From positions 1 through 6,285 of the forward strand of contig JAGRHM010000603.1 in NCBI GenBank assembly GCA_020445005.1: a stretch of DNA of 6,285 bases. The letters run 5' to 3'. A program made the position numbers and the translations under genes. Of this stretch, positions 1 to 5,911 are shown in pieces. The notes under the pieces are model-generated. The model did not search any database, was not told where the DNA came from, and saw nothing but the letters and a program-made list of their open reading frames with translations. Every line of letters begins with the position of its first letter. Positions within the stretch are counted from its first letter, which is position 1. Source of the stretch: Candidatus Competibacteraceae bacterium. Lineage in GTDB: Bacteria > Pseudomonadota > Gammaproteobacteria > Competibacterales > Competibacteraceae.

Positions 1-1802
1 GTCTCACCCCCGGCATAATCGCTGTCATATTCAGAACAGGTCCATTCCGCGACGTTGCCGAGCATGTCGTACAGGCCAAACGCATTAGCTGCATACTGAC
101 CAACCGGCGCCGCCGCCGCCTGTTTATCTTCACAAGGATAATTGGCCCAGTTGAAAGGTTTAGCCTTACGCGCGGTTTCATCATAGATATTCGCGTAACG
201 ACAAGCCTGGTTGGGATCATCGCCCCAGTACCTTGAGTTCGTTTGACCTGCCCGCGCGGCATACTCCCATTCCGCCTCGGTTGGCAGGCGATAGCGCAGA
301 TCGGTTTTTTTGGACAGCCAGTCAGCATAGGCTACCGCCTCCTGCCAACTCACGCGCACAACCGGTTGATCGTCTGCATTCAAGGTATGAGATTCATAGG
401 TGCCGCTATCATGATTGCTCTGAAATCGCCGATATTGACCATTGGTTACCTCGGTTTTACCCATCCAGAATCCCTTGGGACAGACTTGGTGCAGCACCTC
501 ATTAGCGCTGCGATCCGGCTCGGTTTCCGGACTGCCCATATTGAAACAACCTGGCGCAATCCAGGCGAATTGTATTTCTGCCAAGGGTTCGGTGTAAGTT
601 TGACCGGCCTGGGGATTAGCGGGTGGCCCTTTCGCTACCGATTCGGGTGGTCGCGGTTCGGTCGGTTGCGGTTGTTCAACCTGCAGGAGCCGCCAGCCCC
701 CTATCCCGGCAGCGGCCATCACTACAACCACTCCCAGCACCAGCATGATTATTTTCCAACGCGAACCTCCCGGCCCGGGCGGGACTGACGCTGACGCCGG
801 TTGTTGAATCGGTTCATCGATCACCAACTGGTGTTTCTCGCCGCTCCGGTGCGTGTCTGGACGAAGAGGCAGCTCCAGTTTGACCGTCCGTTCTTCTTCA
901 TCCCCCAGCGGAGCCTCCAAAGCGGCCCGCATTTGGCCAATCGTCTGAAAGCGCTTCTCAGGACGCACCGCGATAGACCGGTCAATCAAGCGCAACAAGA
1001 CCGAACTATAGCGTCCAGCAGCCACTTCCTCCGCCGGTTGCAAAGGATCATCGAGAACGCGCGCCGGCGCTTCAATCGGCGCAGCGCCGGTCACGCAATG
1101 GTAAAGCACCGTACCCAGGGCATAAATATCCGTCCAGGGACCGTAGCCTCTGCCATCAATCAGGTACTGCTCAATCGGCGAATAACCCGGTGAGAATACG
1201 CTGGTGACGCTCTTGCTGCGTCGCCCCAACGCCTGACGAGCGGCGCCGAAATCGATCAGGATCGTCCGGCCATCCGAACGACAGTAAAGGTTGGCCGGTT
1301 TTAAATCACGATGGAGATAACCTTGCGCATGGACGGCGTCCAAAGCCGGCAGCACATCGTCGACCAGTCGGCGCACCCGCTCCTCAGGCAGGGTTTTTTC
1401 CCGTTGCAGAATCTGGCTCAGCGGCTCTCCATCAACATAATCCATCACAATATAGGCCGTGCCGTTGGCCTGAAAGTAATCCTGCACGCGAACGACGCCG
1501 GGATGTTCAACGCGAACCAGGGTTTGCGCCTCATTAAGAAACCGCTCCAGGCCCCAGGTATAGCAGGCATCCTCGCCAGCTTCGGAGGTGGGCAATCCCC
1601 CCTGGGTATTGGCCAAAACATGGTCGCCCTCCCGATAGGACCATTCCACTGGAAAATATTCCTTGATGGCGACGCGCTTGAGCAATGCTTCATGCATGGC
1701 CATATAGGTGATTCCGAACCCGCCCGCGCCCAGCACCGCCTCAACGCGGTATTTGTCAAGCAGGCGATAGCCGATGGATAGCGTGTTGGATTTTTTAATC
1801 AT
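1..1802 (-). CDS. Transmembrane Ser/Thr protein kinase with extracytoplasmic FGE/SUMF1 domain (3' end missing)
   Basis: The reading frame is open from ATG at 1802 to the window edge: 600 complete codons and no stop, so the C-terminus lies outside. Residues ~12-295 form a Hanks-type kinase with every catalytic motif: Gly-rich loop GAGGFG (25-30), VAIK lysine K47, probable helix-C glutamate E91, HRDLKPAN (D166, K168, N171), DFG (184-186), and GYSPIEQY closing the activation segment, with T200 a likely phosphosite. A Pro-rich linker leads to one transmembrane helix (~350-373). A second Pro-rich linker leads to an FGE/SUMF1 domain from ~404, recognised by FNMGSPETEPDR, RLPTEAEWEYAARAG (505-519), YWGDDPN and GNVAEWTC. 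The final FGE core (RGGSW...GFR) is cut off. Topology implies a cytoplasmic kinase and a periplasmic sensor or binding domain (inference). The start is supported because the conserved kinase begins ~12 residues later. No clear Shine-Dalgarno is visible. It lies 172 bp downstream of a paralogous gene in the same orientation. Confidence 0.95.
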   Translation of the reverse strand, partial: MIKKSNTLSIGYRLLDKYRVEAVLGAGGFGITYMAMHEALLKRVAIKEYFPVEWSYREGDHVLANTQGGLPTSEAGEDACYTWGLERFLNEAQTLVRVEHPGVVRVQDYFQANGTAYIVMDYVDGEPLSQILQREKTLPEERVRRLVDDVLPALDAVHAQGYLHRDLKPANLYCRSDGRTILIDFGAARQALGRRSKSVTSVFSPGYSPIEQYLIDGRGYGPWTDIYALGTVLYHCVTGAAPIEAPARVLDDPLQPAEEVAAGRYSSVLLRLIDRSIAVRPEKRFQTIGQMRAALEAPLGDEEERTVKLELPLRPDTHRSGEKHQLVIDEPIQQPASASVPPGPGGSRWKIIMLVLGVVVVMAAAGIGGWRLLQVEQPQPTEPRPPESVAKGPPANPQAGQTYTEPLAEIQFAWIAPGCFNMGSPETEPDRSANEVLHQVCPKGFWMGKTEVTNGQYRRFQSNHDSGTYESHTLNADDQPVVRVSWQEAVAYADWLSKKTDLRYRLPTEAEWEYAARAGQTNSRYWGDDPNQACRYANIYDETARKAKPFNWANYPCEDKQAAAAPVGQYAANAFGLYDMLGNVAEWTCSEYDSDYAGGE

Positions 1803-1974
1803 GGTTTTCTAATCATGGCGCCGGCAGGCAACATCGGACGTCGTCGGCCAAACCGAAGAATCGTCTTCTCGACATTCCTGAAAAAAAGACGATCTGATCT
1901 GGGTCAGCTCTCTCATGTCAATGATTTTACCTGTCCCCGCCATAAAGTCACACTAGCCGTTTAACGCAAATCGC
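1803..1974 (-). promoter_or_regulatory. Intergenic region upstream of the active kinase gene
   Basis: This 172 bp gap between the two minus-strand genes holds no other gene. On the minus strand a perfect TTGACA (plus coordinates 1916-1921) is followed after 17-18 bp by a weak -10 (ATCAGA or TCAGAT, 1892-1898). This is a candidate promoter for the kinase gene. No convincing rho-independent terminator is seen after the upstream gene, so read-through from it is also possible. The -35 is a good match, but the -10 is poor, so the call is tentative. Confidence 0.3.
1860..1893. repeat. 8-bp perfect inverted repeat, possible operator or leader hairpin
   Basis: ATCGTCTT at 1860-1867 is the exact reverse complement of AAGACGAT at 1886-1893, with an 18-nt spacer. 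On the minus strand the stem can be extended by G-U and U-A pairs. It overlaps the proposed -10 and start-site region of the kinase promoter, a usual place for an operator. It has no U-tract after the stem in the direction of transcription, so it does not look like a terminator. Function is inferred only from position. Confidence 0.4.
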
Positions 1975-4692
1975 TCAGGGCAGTTCCCGAACCAGCCGGA
2001 ACCCCAGGAAATAATCCCGGAAATCGAATCGACTGCGATGTCGATCCGCTGAACGCACATTGCGCGGTTCATCGCTCCAGGACCCCCCTCTCACTACAAA
2101 CTCTTGATCTGCGGAAGGTTCTTGACAGCGGTGCACCGGCGCGGGCGATTCTTTATCATAAAGCGAGCAGGTCCATTCCAGTACATTGCCCGCCATATCA
2201 TGCAAACCGAAATCATTGCTCCGATAGCTACCGGCCGGCGCTGTATAAACCTGACCATCGTGACATTGCATGGCAGTCCAGCCCACGAACACTTTTTTAC
2301 CATCCAGGTCCGCAGCGTTGGCAAAGGCGCAACCCTCATTTGGATCATCGCCCCAGTAACGACTGCTGGTCGTCCCGGCGCGCGCCGCGTACTCCCATTC
2401 CGCTTCCGTAGGCAGACGATAACGTTGGCCGGTTTGCTCGGACAGCCATTCGGCATAAGCTGTGGCGTCTGTCCAGCTCACATTAATCACCGGCCGCCGA
2501 CCACGCCCCCAGTCATGATCATTGGGCAAAGATTTGCCCTTCGCCGCAGCAAACCGCTCATACTCGTGAAACATCAGCTCATACTTGCCAATAGCAAACG
2601 GCTTATCAATACGCACTTGGCGGATGGGTTCGTCACTATAGCGACCCGGTTCCGAGGATGGCGATCCCATCCGGAAAACGCCAGCGGGAATCACCACCAT
2701 CTCCGGACCTGGAGAGCCATCGCTCAATCGATCGCGCAGCACCGGGTTGGGGGGGGCTAACCGGGCCAGCGCCGCTTCTGCTTCGGCACGATGCTTGCAA
2801 TCGGTCGCGCAGCGTTCGAGGTAGGTCCAGTAAGCGCGGCGGGTATCGACGCGCCGCGCAGCGGCAAACGCCTCGGCATCGGTTTGCCTGTTGTGCTCTG
2901 CGGCTTCGAGGTCCTTCAACGCCTGTTTCAACGCGATCAGTTCAGGCAATTCCGGATACGCTGATTCAGCTCTTTGCAGCGATCGGCGGGCTTTATGGGG
3001 ATCGGATTGATTGAGGCTGTTCAGCGCTATCTTGGCCCAACCACGCGCCAGCCGTTCCCGTCCGGCGGCGATCACCGGATCATCAGGGACGAGTTCCGCC
3101 AGGGTATTCAACCGGGACAGGGCAGCATCGCCGCGCTCCTCATGTCCCTCCTCCAACGCCGACGCCAGGGCCTCGAAATCGGCCTTGAGGGCGTCTATTT
3201 GTTTGCGGCTTTCCAATGCCTGAACAGCGGCTCGCGCTTCCTTTCCATAACCACACTGTGGACAGCGTTGCAGATAAAGGCGATAAGCAGCAACGGTATC
3301 GACCCGTTGCGCGGCTTCAAAAGCCCGCGCATCAGTTTCCCGTTCCGCCTCCTTTAGCAACCTGCCTTCCCTGGCCTGTTCTTCTTCCGGCGTTGACGAA
3401 ACCGAGGCGCTCTCGCCCGATTGGGCTGTGGTCGTATCGGGAGCCGCATCGACCCCCGGTTCCACTGGCGTTCTCAACCCATAAAAAACCAGTCCGATCG
3501 CCAGAATCACTCCTGCCCCGAGCCCCCAAACCCACTTTGGCAATAGACCATGGCTGGATGGCGCTGCTATTGCCGATCGCTGGGCGGCCTCCAGACCCTG
3601 AATAAACTGACCGGCATCCACCGGACACAATTCGCTCGGATAGGCCAGTCCTCGTCGCAAAAGCTGCCAGGCTTCATCGGTCAATCCGGATGGCCGCGGC
3701 GTGGCGCCCGGCGATTCGCCCTGGGCTTCATGGAGGCTATGTCCAGTCAACAGATGGTAAATCAATAATGCCAGCGCGAAGACGTCACGGCGAAAGGCGG
3801 TTTCAACGGCAACCGACTCTCCTCCCTCGCTGGCCGTTTCCCGCCCGGCTCCACTAGTGCTGAACAAAACGCTGCGCGGCTCGCGAATCTCCGTCGCCAG
3901 ACCGAAACCCAGCAGCTTGACCGTCCCCTGATCAGTGATAAACACGGTGTCGGTATCGAGATGCTGGCAGGCAACGCGATGTTCACGGCGGGTATAGTCC
4001 AGGGCGGACGCCAGTGGACGCAACCATTTGGCGATGACTTCCCAGGGCAGGCCATGTTGCCCTTCCTGATCAAGCCATTGCGCCAGGGTGCGACCCTGGC
4101 GGGGATCAATATAATCCATCTCGGCGAATGGCCATCCATCGGCGCCCTGTCGCCATCCATGCACGCGAACAATAGCGGGATGATCAAGCCTGACCGCCAG
4201 TTCGACGCGCGCCCTGACTTTGGCAAGATAAGAGCGCAACCCGATCAGATCGGCGCGTGAAGCCCGTTCATCGCGGCTAGTTTCAAGCACTCCTGAATCA
4301 TAACCGGCAGGCAGGAAAATTTTGATGGCCCGAAATTCATCGGCTGTTGCAGAGCGATCCGGCGGTTGCGAAACAACGCGCGCTAACCAGATGTGTCCCT
4401 TGCCGCTGAGCTCATACATCAGTCGCATCAATCGCTCGGGAGGGCCAATGACCCTGCCAACTTCCAGAGTCTCCGCAGTGTCGAAGCATGGAGCAGGGGA
4501 CCCTGCCGGATCTGTTGCAGATGAGGCGTTCACTGCCAAAGCACCGACCGATGATCGTGGGCCATTGCCTTCCTCGTTCATTACGCGCAAAGCTTCTTCC
4601 TGACGGCGCGCCAGTTCAGTCTCGTTCAACTGACCAGCGGCATAAGCTTGCGCAAGTTCCTCAAGACGCATTCCGATATCCATAAAAGCCAT
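1975..4692 (-). CDS. Transmembrane pseudokinase with duplicated Cys repeat and C-terminal FGE/SUMF1 domain
   Basis: This is a ~905-residue protein. Numbering here counts a possible TTG at 4695 as residue 1; ATG at 4692 is residue 2 and the better start. ATGs at 4683 and 4671 are also possible, and no Shine-Dalgarno decides between them. Domains: a SHOCT-like helical segment (~10-38); a kinase fold (~90-370) with GKGHIW loop and AIK lysine K125, but CQH for HRD, Asp for the DLKP lysine, Thr for the metal-binding Asn, GFG (263-265) for DFG, and no APE/PEQ motif; a transmembrane helix (~387-407); two Cys-containing repeats (453-494, 604-646) around a helical charged region; and an FGE/SUMF1 domain (~664-904) with RLPTEAEWEYAARAG, YWGDDPN, GNVLEWTC and RGGSW...GFRLV. 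Catalysis of phosphotransfer is therefore unlikely. It is a paralogue of the active kinase downstream and divergent from a PP2C gene. A role as receptor, scaffold or regulator of its partner is inference. Stop TGA at 1977-1975. Confidence 0.93.
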   Translation of the reverse strand: MAFMDIGMRLEELAQAYAAGQLNETELARRQEEALRVMNEEGNGPRSSVGALAVNASSATDPAGSPAPCFDTAETLEVGRVIGPPERLMRLMYELSGKGHIWLARVVSQPPDRSATADEFRAIKIFLPAGYDSGVLETSRDERASRADLIGLRSYLAKVRARVELAVRLDHPAIVRVHGWRQGADGWPFAEMDYIDPRQGRTLAQWLDQEGQHGLPWEVIAKWLRPLASALDYTRREHRVACQHLDTDTVFITDQGTVKLLGFGLATEIREPRSVLFSTSGAGRETASEGGESVAVETAFRRDVFALALLIYHLLTGHSLHEAQGESPGATPRPSGLTDEAWQLLRRGLAYPSELCPVDAGQFIQGLEAAQRSAIAAPSSHGLLPKWVWGLGAGVILAIGLVFYGLRTPVEPGVDAAPDTTTAQSGESASVSSTPEEEQAREGRLLKEAERETDARAFEAAQRVDTVAAYRLYLQRCPQCGYGKEARAAVQALESRKQIDALKADFEALASALEEGHEERGDAALSRLNTLAELVPDDPVIAAGRERLARGWAKIALNSLNQSDPHKARRSLQRAESAYPELPELIALKQALKDLEAAEHNRQTDAEAFAAARRVDTRRAYWTYLERCATDCKHRAEAEAALARLAPPNPVLRDRLSDGSPGPEMVVIPAGVFRMGSPSSEPGRYSDEPIRQVRIDKPFAIGKYELMFHEYERFAAAKGKSLPNDHDWGRGRRPVINVSWTDATAYAEWLSEQTGQRYRLPTEAEWEYAARAGTTSSRYWGDDPNEGCAFANAADLDGKKVFVGWTAMQCHDGQVYTAPAGSYRSNDFGLHDMAGNVLEWTCSLYDKESPAPVHRCQEPSADQEFVVRGGSWSDEPRNVRSADRHRSRFDFRDYFLGFRLVRELP
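1987..2094 (-). other. C-terminal FGE core segment, resembling a DGR variable region
   Basis: This codes for residues 868-903 of the pseudokinase protein, from VRGGSW to GFRLV. In diversity-generating retroelement targets with FGE/C-type-lectin folds the variable region sits exactly here, and Asn-type (AAY) template codons give rise to S, D, H, Y, F and similar residues. The codons at such positions here are AGC, GAT, CAT, AGT, TTC and TAT, which would be compatible. Ordinary FGE-fold proteins often look similar in this segment. No template repeat or reverse transcriptase lies in the window, so this is only a candidate. Confidence 0.2.
2758..2886 (-). repeat. Cys-containing protein repeat, copy 2
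   Basis: This codes for residues 604-646 of the pseudokinase protein. It shares the pattern DAxAFxAAxRVDTxxAYxxYLxRC...C...EAxAAxxxL with copy 1. Here the cysteines are C629 and C633 (CATDC). It lies directly before the FGE domain on the presumed periplasmic side. The pattern is like the short helical repeats often found near FGE or caspase-like domains in bacteria (from memory, not searched). Confidence 0.75.
3214..3339 (-). repeat. Cys-containing protein repeat, copy 1
   Basis: This codes for residues 453-494 of the pseudokinase protein. It matches copy 2 across ~42 residues and carries a CPQC pair (C478, C481). It starts ~45 residues after the transmembrane helix. The two copies are separated by ~110 residues of charged helical sequence (~495-603) that may be coiled-coil or TPR-like. 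Close Cys pairs in a presumed periplasmic region suggest disulfide or redox chemistry or metal binding (inference). Confidence 0.75.
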
Positions 4693-4751
4693 CAAATCGT
4701 CAAGGTCCGAAAAGATTTATTTGGATTAACAGCCGCAAGGCGCATTATTAT

Positions 4752-4760
4752 CTAGTCTAG
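4752..4760. repeat. CTAG-T-CTAG palindrome
   Basis: This is a 9-bp palindrome with two CTAG half-sites one base apart. It lies next to the AT-rich candidate -10 for the pseudokinase gene. CTAG is generally rare in proteobacterial genomes, so paired copies in a promoter region may be a regulator binding site. No matching regulator is known to me. Confidence 0.3.
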
Positions 4761-4813
4761 CAGAAGGACAAAACGCGGGGGCGCCTATTCATCAGCAAGC
4801 CGACAGCGCTGGA

Positions 4814-4842
4814 AGGCTCAAACCGCGCCGACTTTTGAGGCT
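4814..4842. repeat. Imperfect inverted repeat upstream of the PP2C gene
   Basis: AGGCTCAAA (4814-4822) pairs with TTTGAGGCT (4834-4842) at eight of nine positions around an 11-nt spacer. The right arm abuts the candidate -35 TTGACG. A smaller AGGC/GCCT stem (4838-4841 with 4847-4850) overlaps it. This would suit an operator or a leader hairpin. No T-run follows, so it is not a terminator. Confidence 0.35.
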
Positions 4843-4878
4843 TGACGCCTGTTACTTTCGACCATGATCTGACCACCG

Positions 4879-5886
4879 ATGCACACTGACCACCATCCAT
4901 CTCTCACTCACGCGGGATCGACATCCCCTGCAACATCCCGTTGTCGTGGTCCCCGGCTGGAAATCGCCTTGCGCTCGATATGCTCGCCGACAGGGCAGGG
5001 ACGTCACGAAAATCAGGATAACTTTTTACTCATCAATAGCCGGGGACGCGCCCGGTTTCTCTGGAACGAAAAGGATGCCCAATTGCAACTGCCTGACTGG
5101 CCCCATGGACATCGGCGAATCGCGGTGCTCGATGGAATGGGGGGTCATAGCCACGGACGGGAAGCCGCTGAAAAAACCGTTGAGGGCTTGCTAGAATTAT
5201 CTGCAGTTACCGACCTGGCGCAACTATCCAATGAATTAAATATTCTGCACCGGCGACTTTACCAGGAATTTCGGACCGCCGGGTTAGAAACTGGTTGCAC
5301 ACTCATTCTCCTGGAAATCCCGTCCCGTTCCCCGGCAATGTTGTTCCATGTGGGCGATTCGCGCATGTACGCCATCGACTCGCGCAATGTTCAGTGTCTG
5401 ACAGTGGATCATGTGCCGGCCACGCATCTAGCCATATTGGGCCTGTTGGACGGCACTCAATGGTTGCAACAGGTGCATGTCCAAACCAGTCCGCAAATCA
5501 GTCAGGCTTTTGTCTTAGGCAGCACCCTGGGTGCGACGAATTTTTATGCTGAGGCCATTGAAGAGGAACTCTATGAGCTGCACGAGGGCAATCTGCCGCT
5601 ATTTCTGCACGGGTTGAACGATCGTCGTCTCTTGAGCCTGGAATCCGATCGGGTTTACCTGATCGCCAGCGATGGCCTCTGGCACTTGCGATATCCACAA
5701 GTATTTATCCAGCGCTGGCCGGTATTGCTGGCGCAACCGCATCGTCCTCTTGAGGAACTTCTTAATGAGTTGCTGGACGAATTGGCGGCGGCGATTCGGC
5801 AACAACAGCACCAACCGGATGATAACTGCACGGTGATTCTCTTACGCAAATCCAGCGAGGCCGGGGCTTCCCCTGATGAATCCTGA
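4879..5886 (+). CDS. PP2C-family Ser/Thr protein phosphatase
   Basis: This is a 335-residue metal-dependent (PPM/PP2C) phosphatase that would remove phosphate from phospho-Ser/Thr proteins, probably those of the adjacent kinase. Motifs appear in family order: RHENQD (42-47) with metal ligand D47; VLDGMGGH (83-90) with D85; ETGCTLILL (137-145); FHVGDSRMY (156-164); LTVDH (174-178); LIASDGL (261-267) with D265; and DDNCTVILLR (314-323) with D315. All expected metal ligands are present, so it should be active. There is no transmembrane segment or signal peptide, so it is cytoplasmic. A region of ~60 residues between the LTVDH and ASDG motifs is longer than in minimal bacterial PP2Cs. The first ~26 residues are low in conserved features and no Shine-Dalgarno precedes ATG 4879, so the true start could be slightly different. 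It is transcribed divergently from the kinase-fold genes and is followed after 25 bp by a membrane-protein gene. Confidence 0.93.
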   Translation: MHTDHHPSLTHAGSTSPATSRCRGPRLEIALRSICSPTGQGRHENQDNFLLINSRGRARFLWNEKDAQLQLPDWPHGHRRIAVLDGMGGHSHGREAAEKTVEGLLELSAVTDLAQLSNELNILHRRLYQEFRTAGLETGCTLILLEIPSRSPAMLFHVGDSRMYAIDSRNVQCLTVDHVPATHLAILGLLDGTQWLQQVHVQTSPQISQAFVLGSTLGATNFYAEAIEEELYELHEGNLPLFLHGLNDRRLLSLESDRVYLIASDGLWHLRYPQVFIQRWPVLLAQPHRPLEELLNELLDELAAAIRQQQHQPDDNCTVILLRKSSEAGASPDES

Positions 5887-5898
5887 CCCCGATTTAAT

Positions 5899-5904
5899 GG
5901 AGGT
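5899..5904 (+). promoter_or_regulatory. Shine-Dalgarno GGAGGT deciding a TTG start
   Basis: GGAGGT lies 7 nt upstream of TTG at 5912, a near-ideal spacing. The in-frame ATG at 5897 overlaps this site and has no Shine-Dalgarno of its own, so TTG 5912 is preferred. Confidence 0.65.
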
Positions 5905-5911
5905 CTCCCTG

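Larger units (their letters stand above)
4693..4878. promoter_or_regulatory. Divergent intergenic region between pseudokinase and phosphatase genes
   Basis: This 186 bp region must hold the promoters for both directions. For the minus strand, an AT-rich stretch (TAGATAATAATG on that strand, plus 4743-4754) could supply a -10 element with a poor TTTTGT-like -35. For the plus strand, TTGACG at 4842-4847 with CATGAT at 4863-4868 is a weak candidate with a short 15-bp spacer. It would put the start site very near the phosphatase ATG. No gene fits in the region. Both promoter assignments are tentative. Confidence 0.35.

Noticed and set aside
243..788. Plus-strand 181-codon open frame
   Set aside because: It is antisense to the FGE and transmembrane parts of the kinase gene, whose minus-strand frame has clear family motifs. 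The plus-strand product has no recognisable domain.
1445..1759. Minus-strand 104-codon open frame
   Set aside because: It is an out-of-frame shadow inside the kinase domain, whose true frame runs 1802 to 1.
1860..1893. Rho-independent terminator for the pseudokinase gene
   Set aside because: The stem is AU-rich, the loop is long and no U-tract follows on the minus strand, so it was recorded as an inverted repeat only.
210..2424. Recent gene conversion between the two FGE domains
   Set aside because: A 29-residue block is 27/29 identical (210-296 and 2338-2424), but this RLPTEAEWEYAARAG...YWGDDPN block is highly conserved across the whole family. The rest of the domains differ strongly.
2104..2760. 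Plus-strand 218-codon open frame
   Set aside because: It lies opposite the FGE domain of the pseudokinase gene and shows no domain or ribosome binding site. It is a shadow of GC-rich coding sequence.
1..4692. A demonstrated diversity-generating retroelement
   Set aside because: No reverse transcriptase, template repeat or accessory gene is present in the window. Only the target-like fold is seen.
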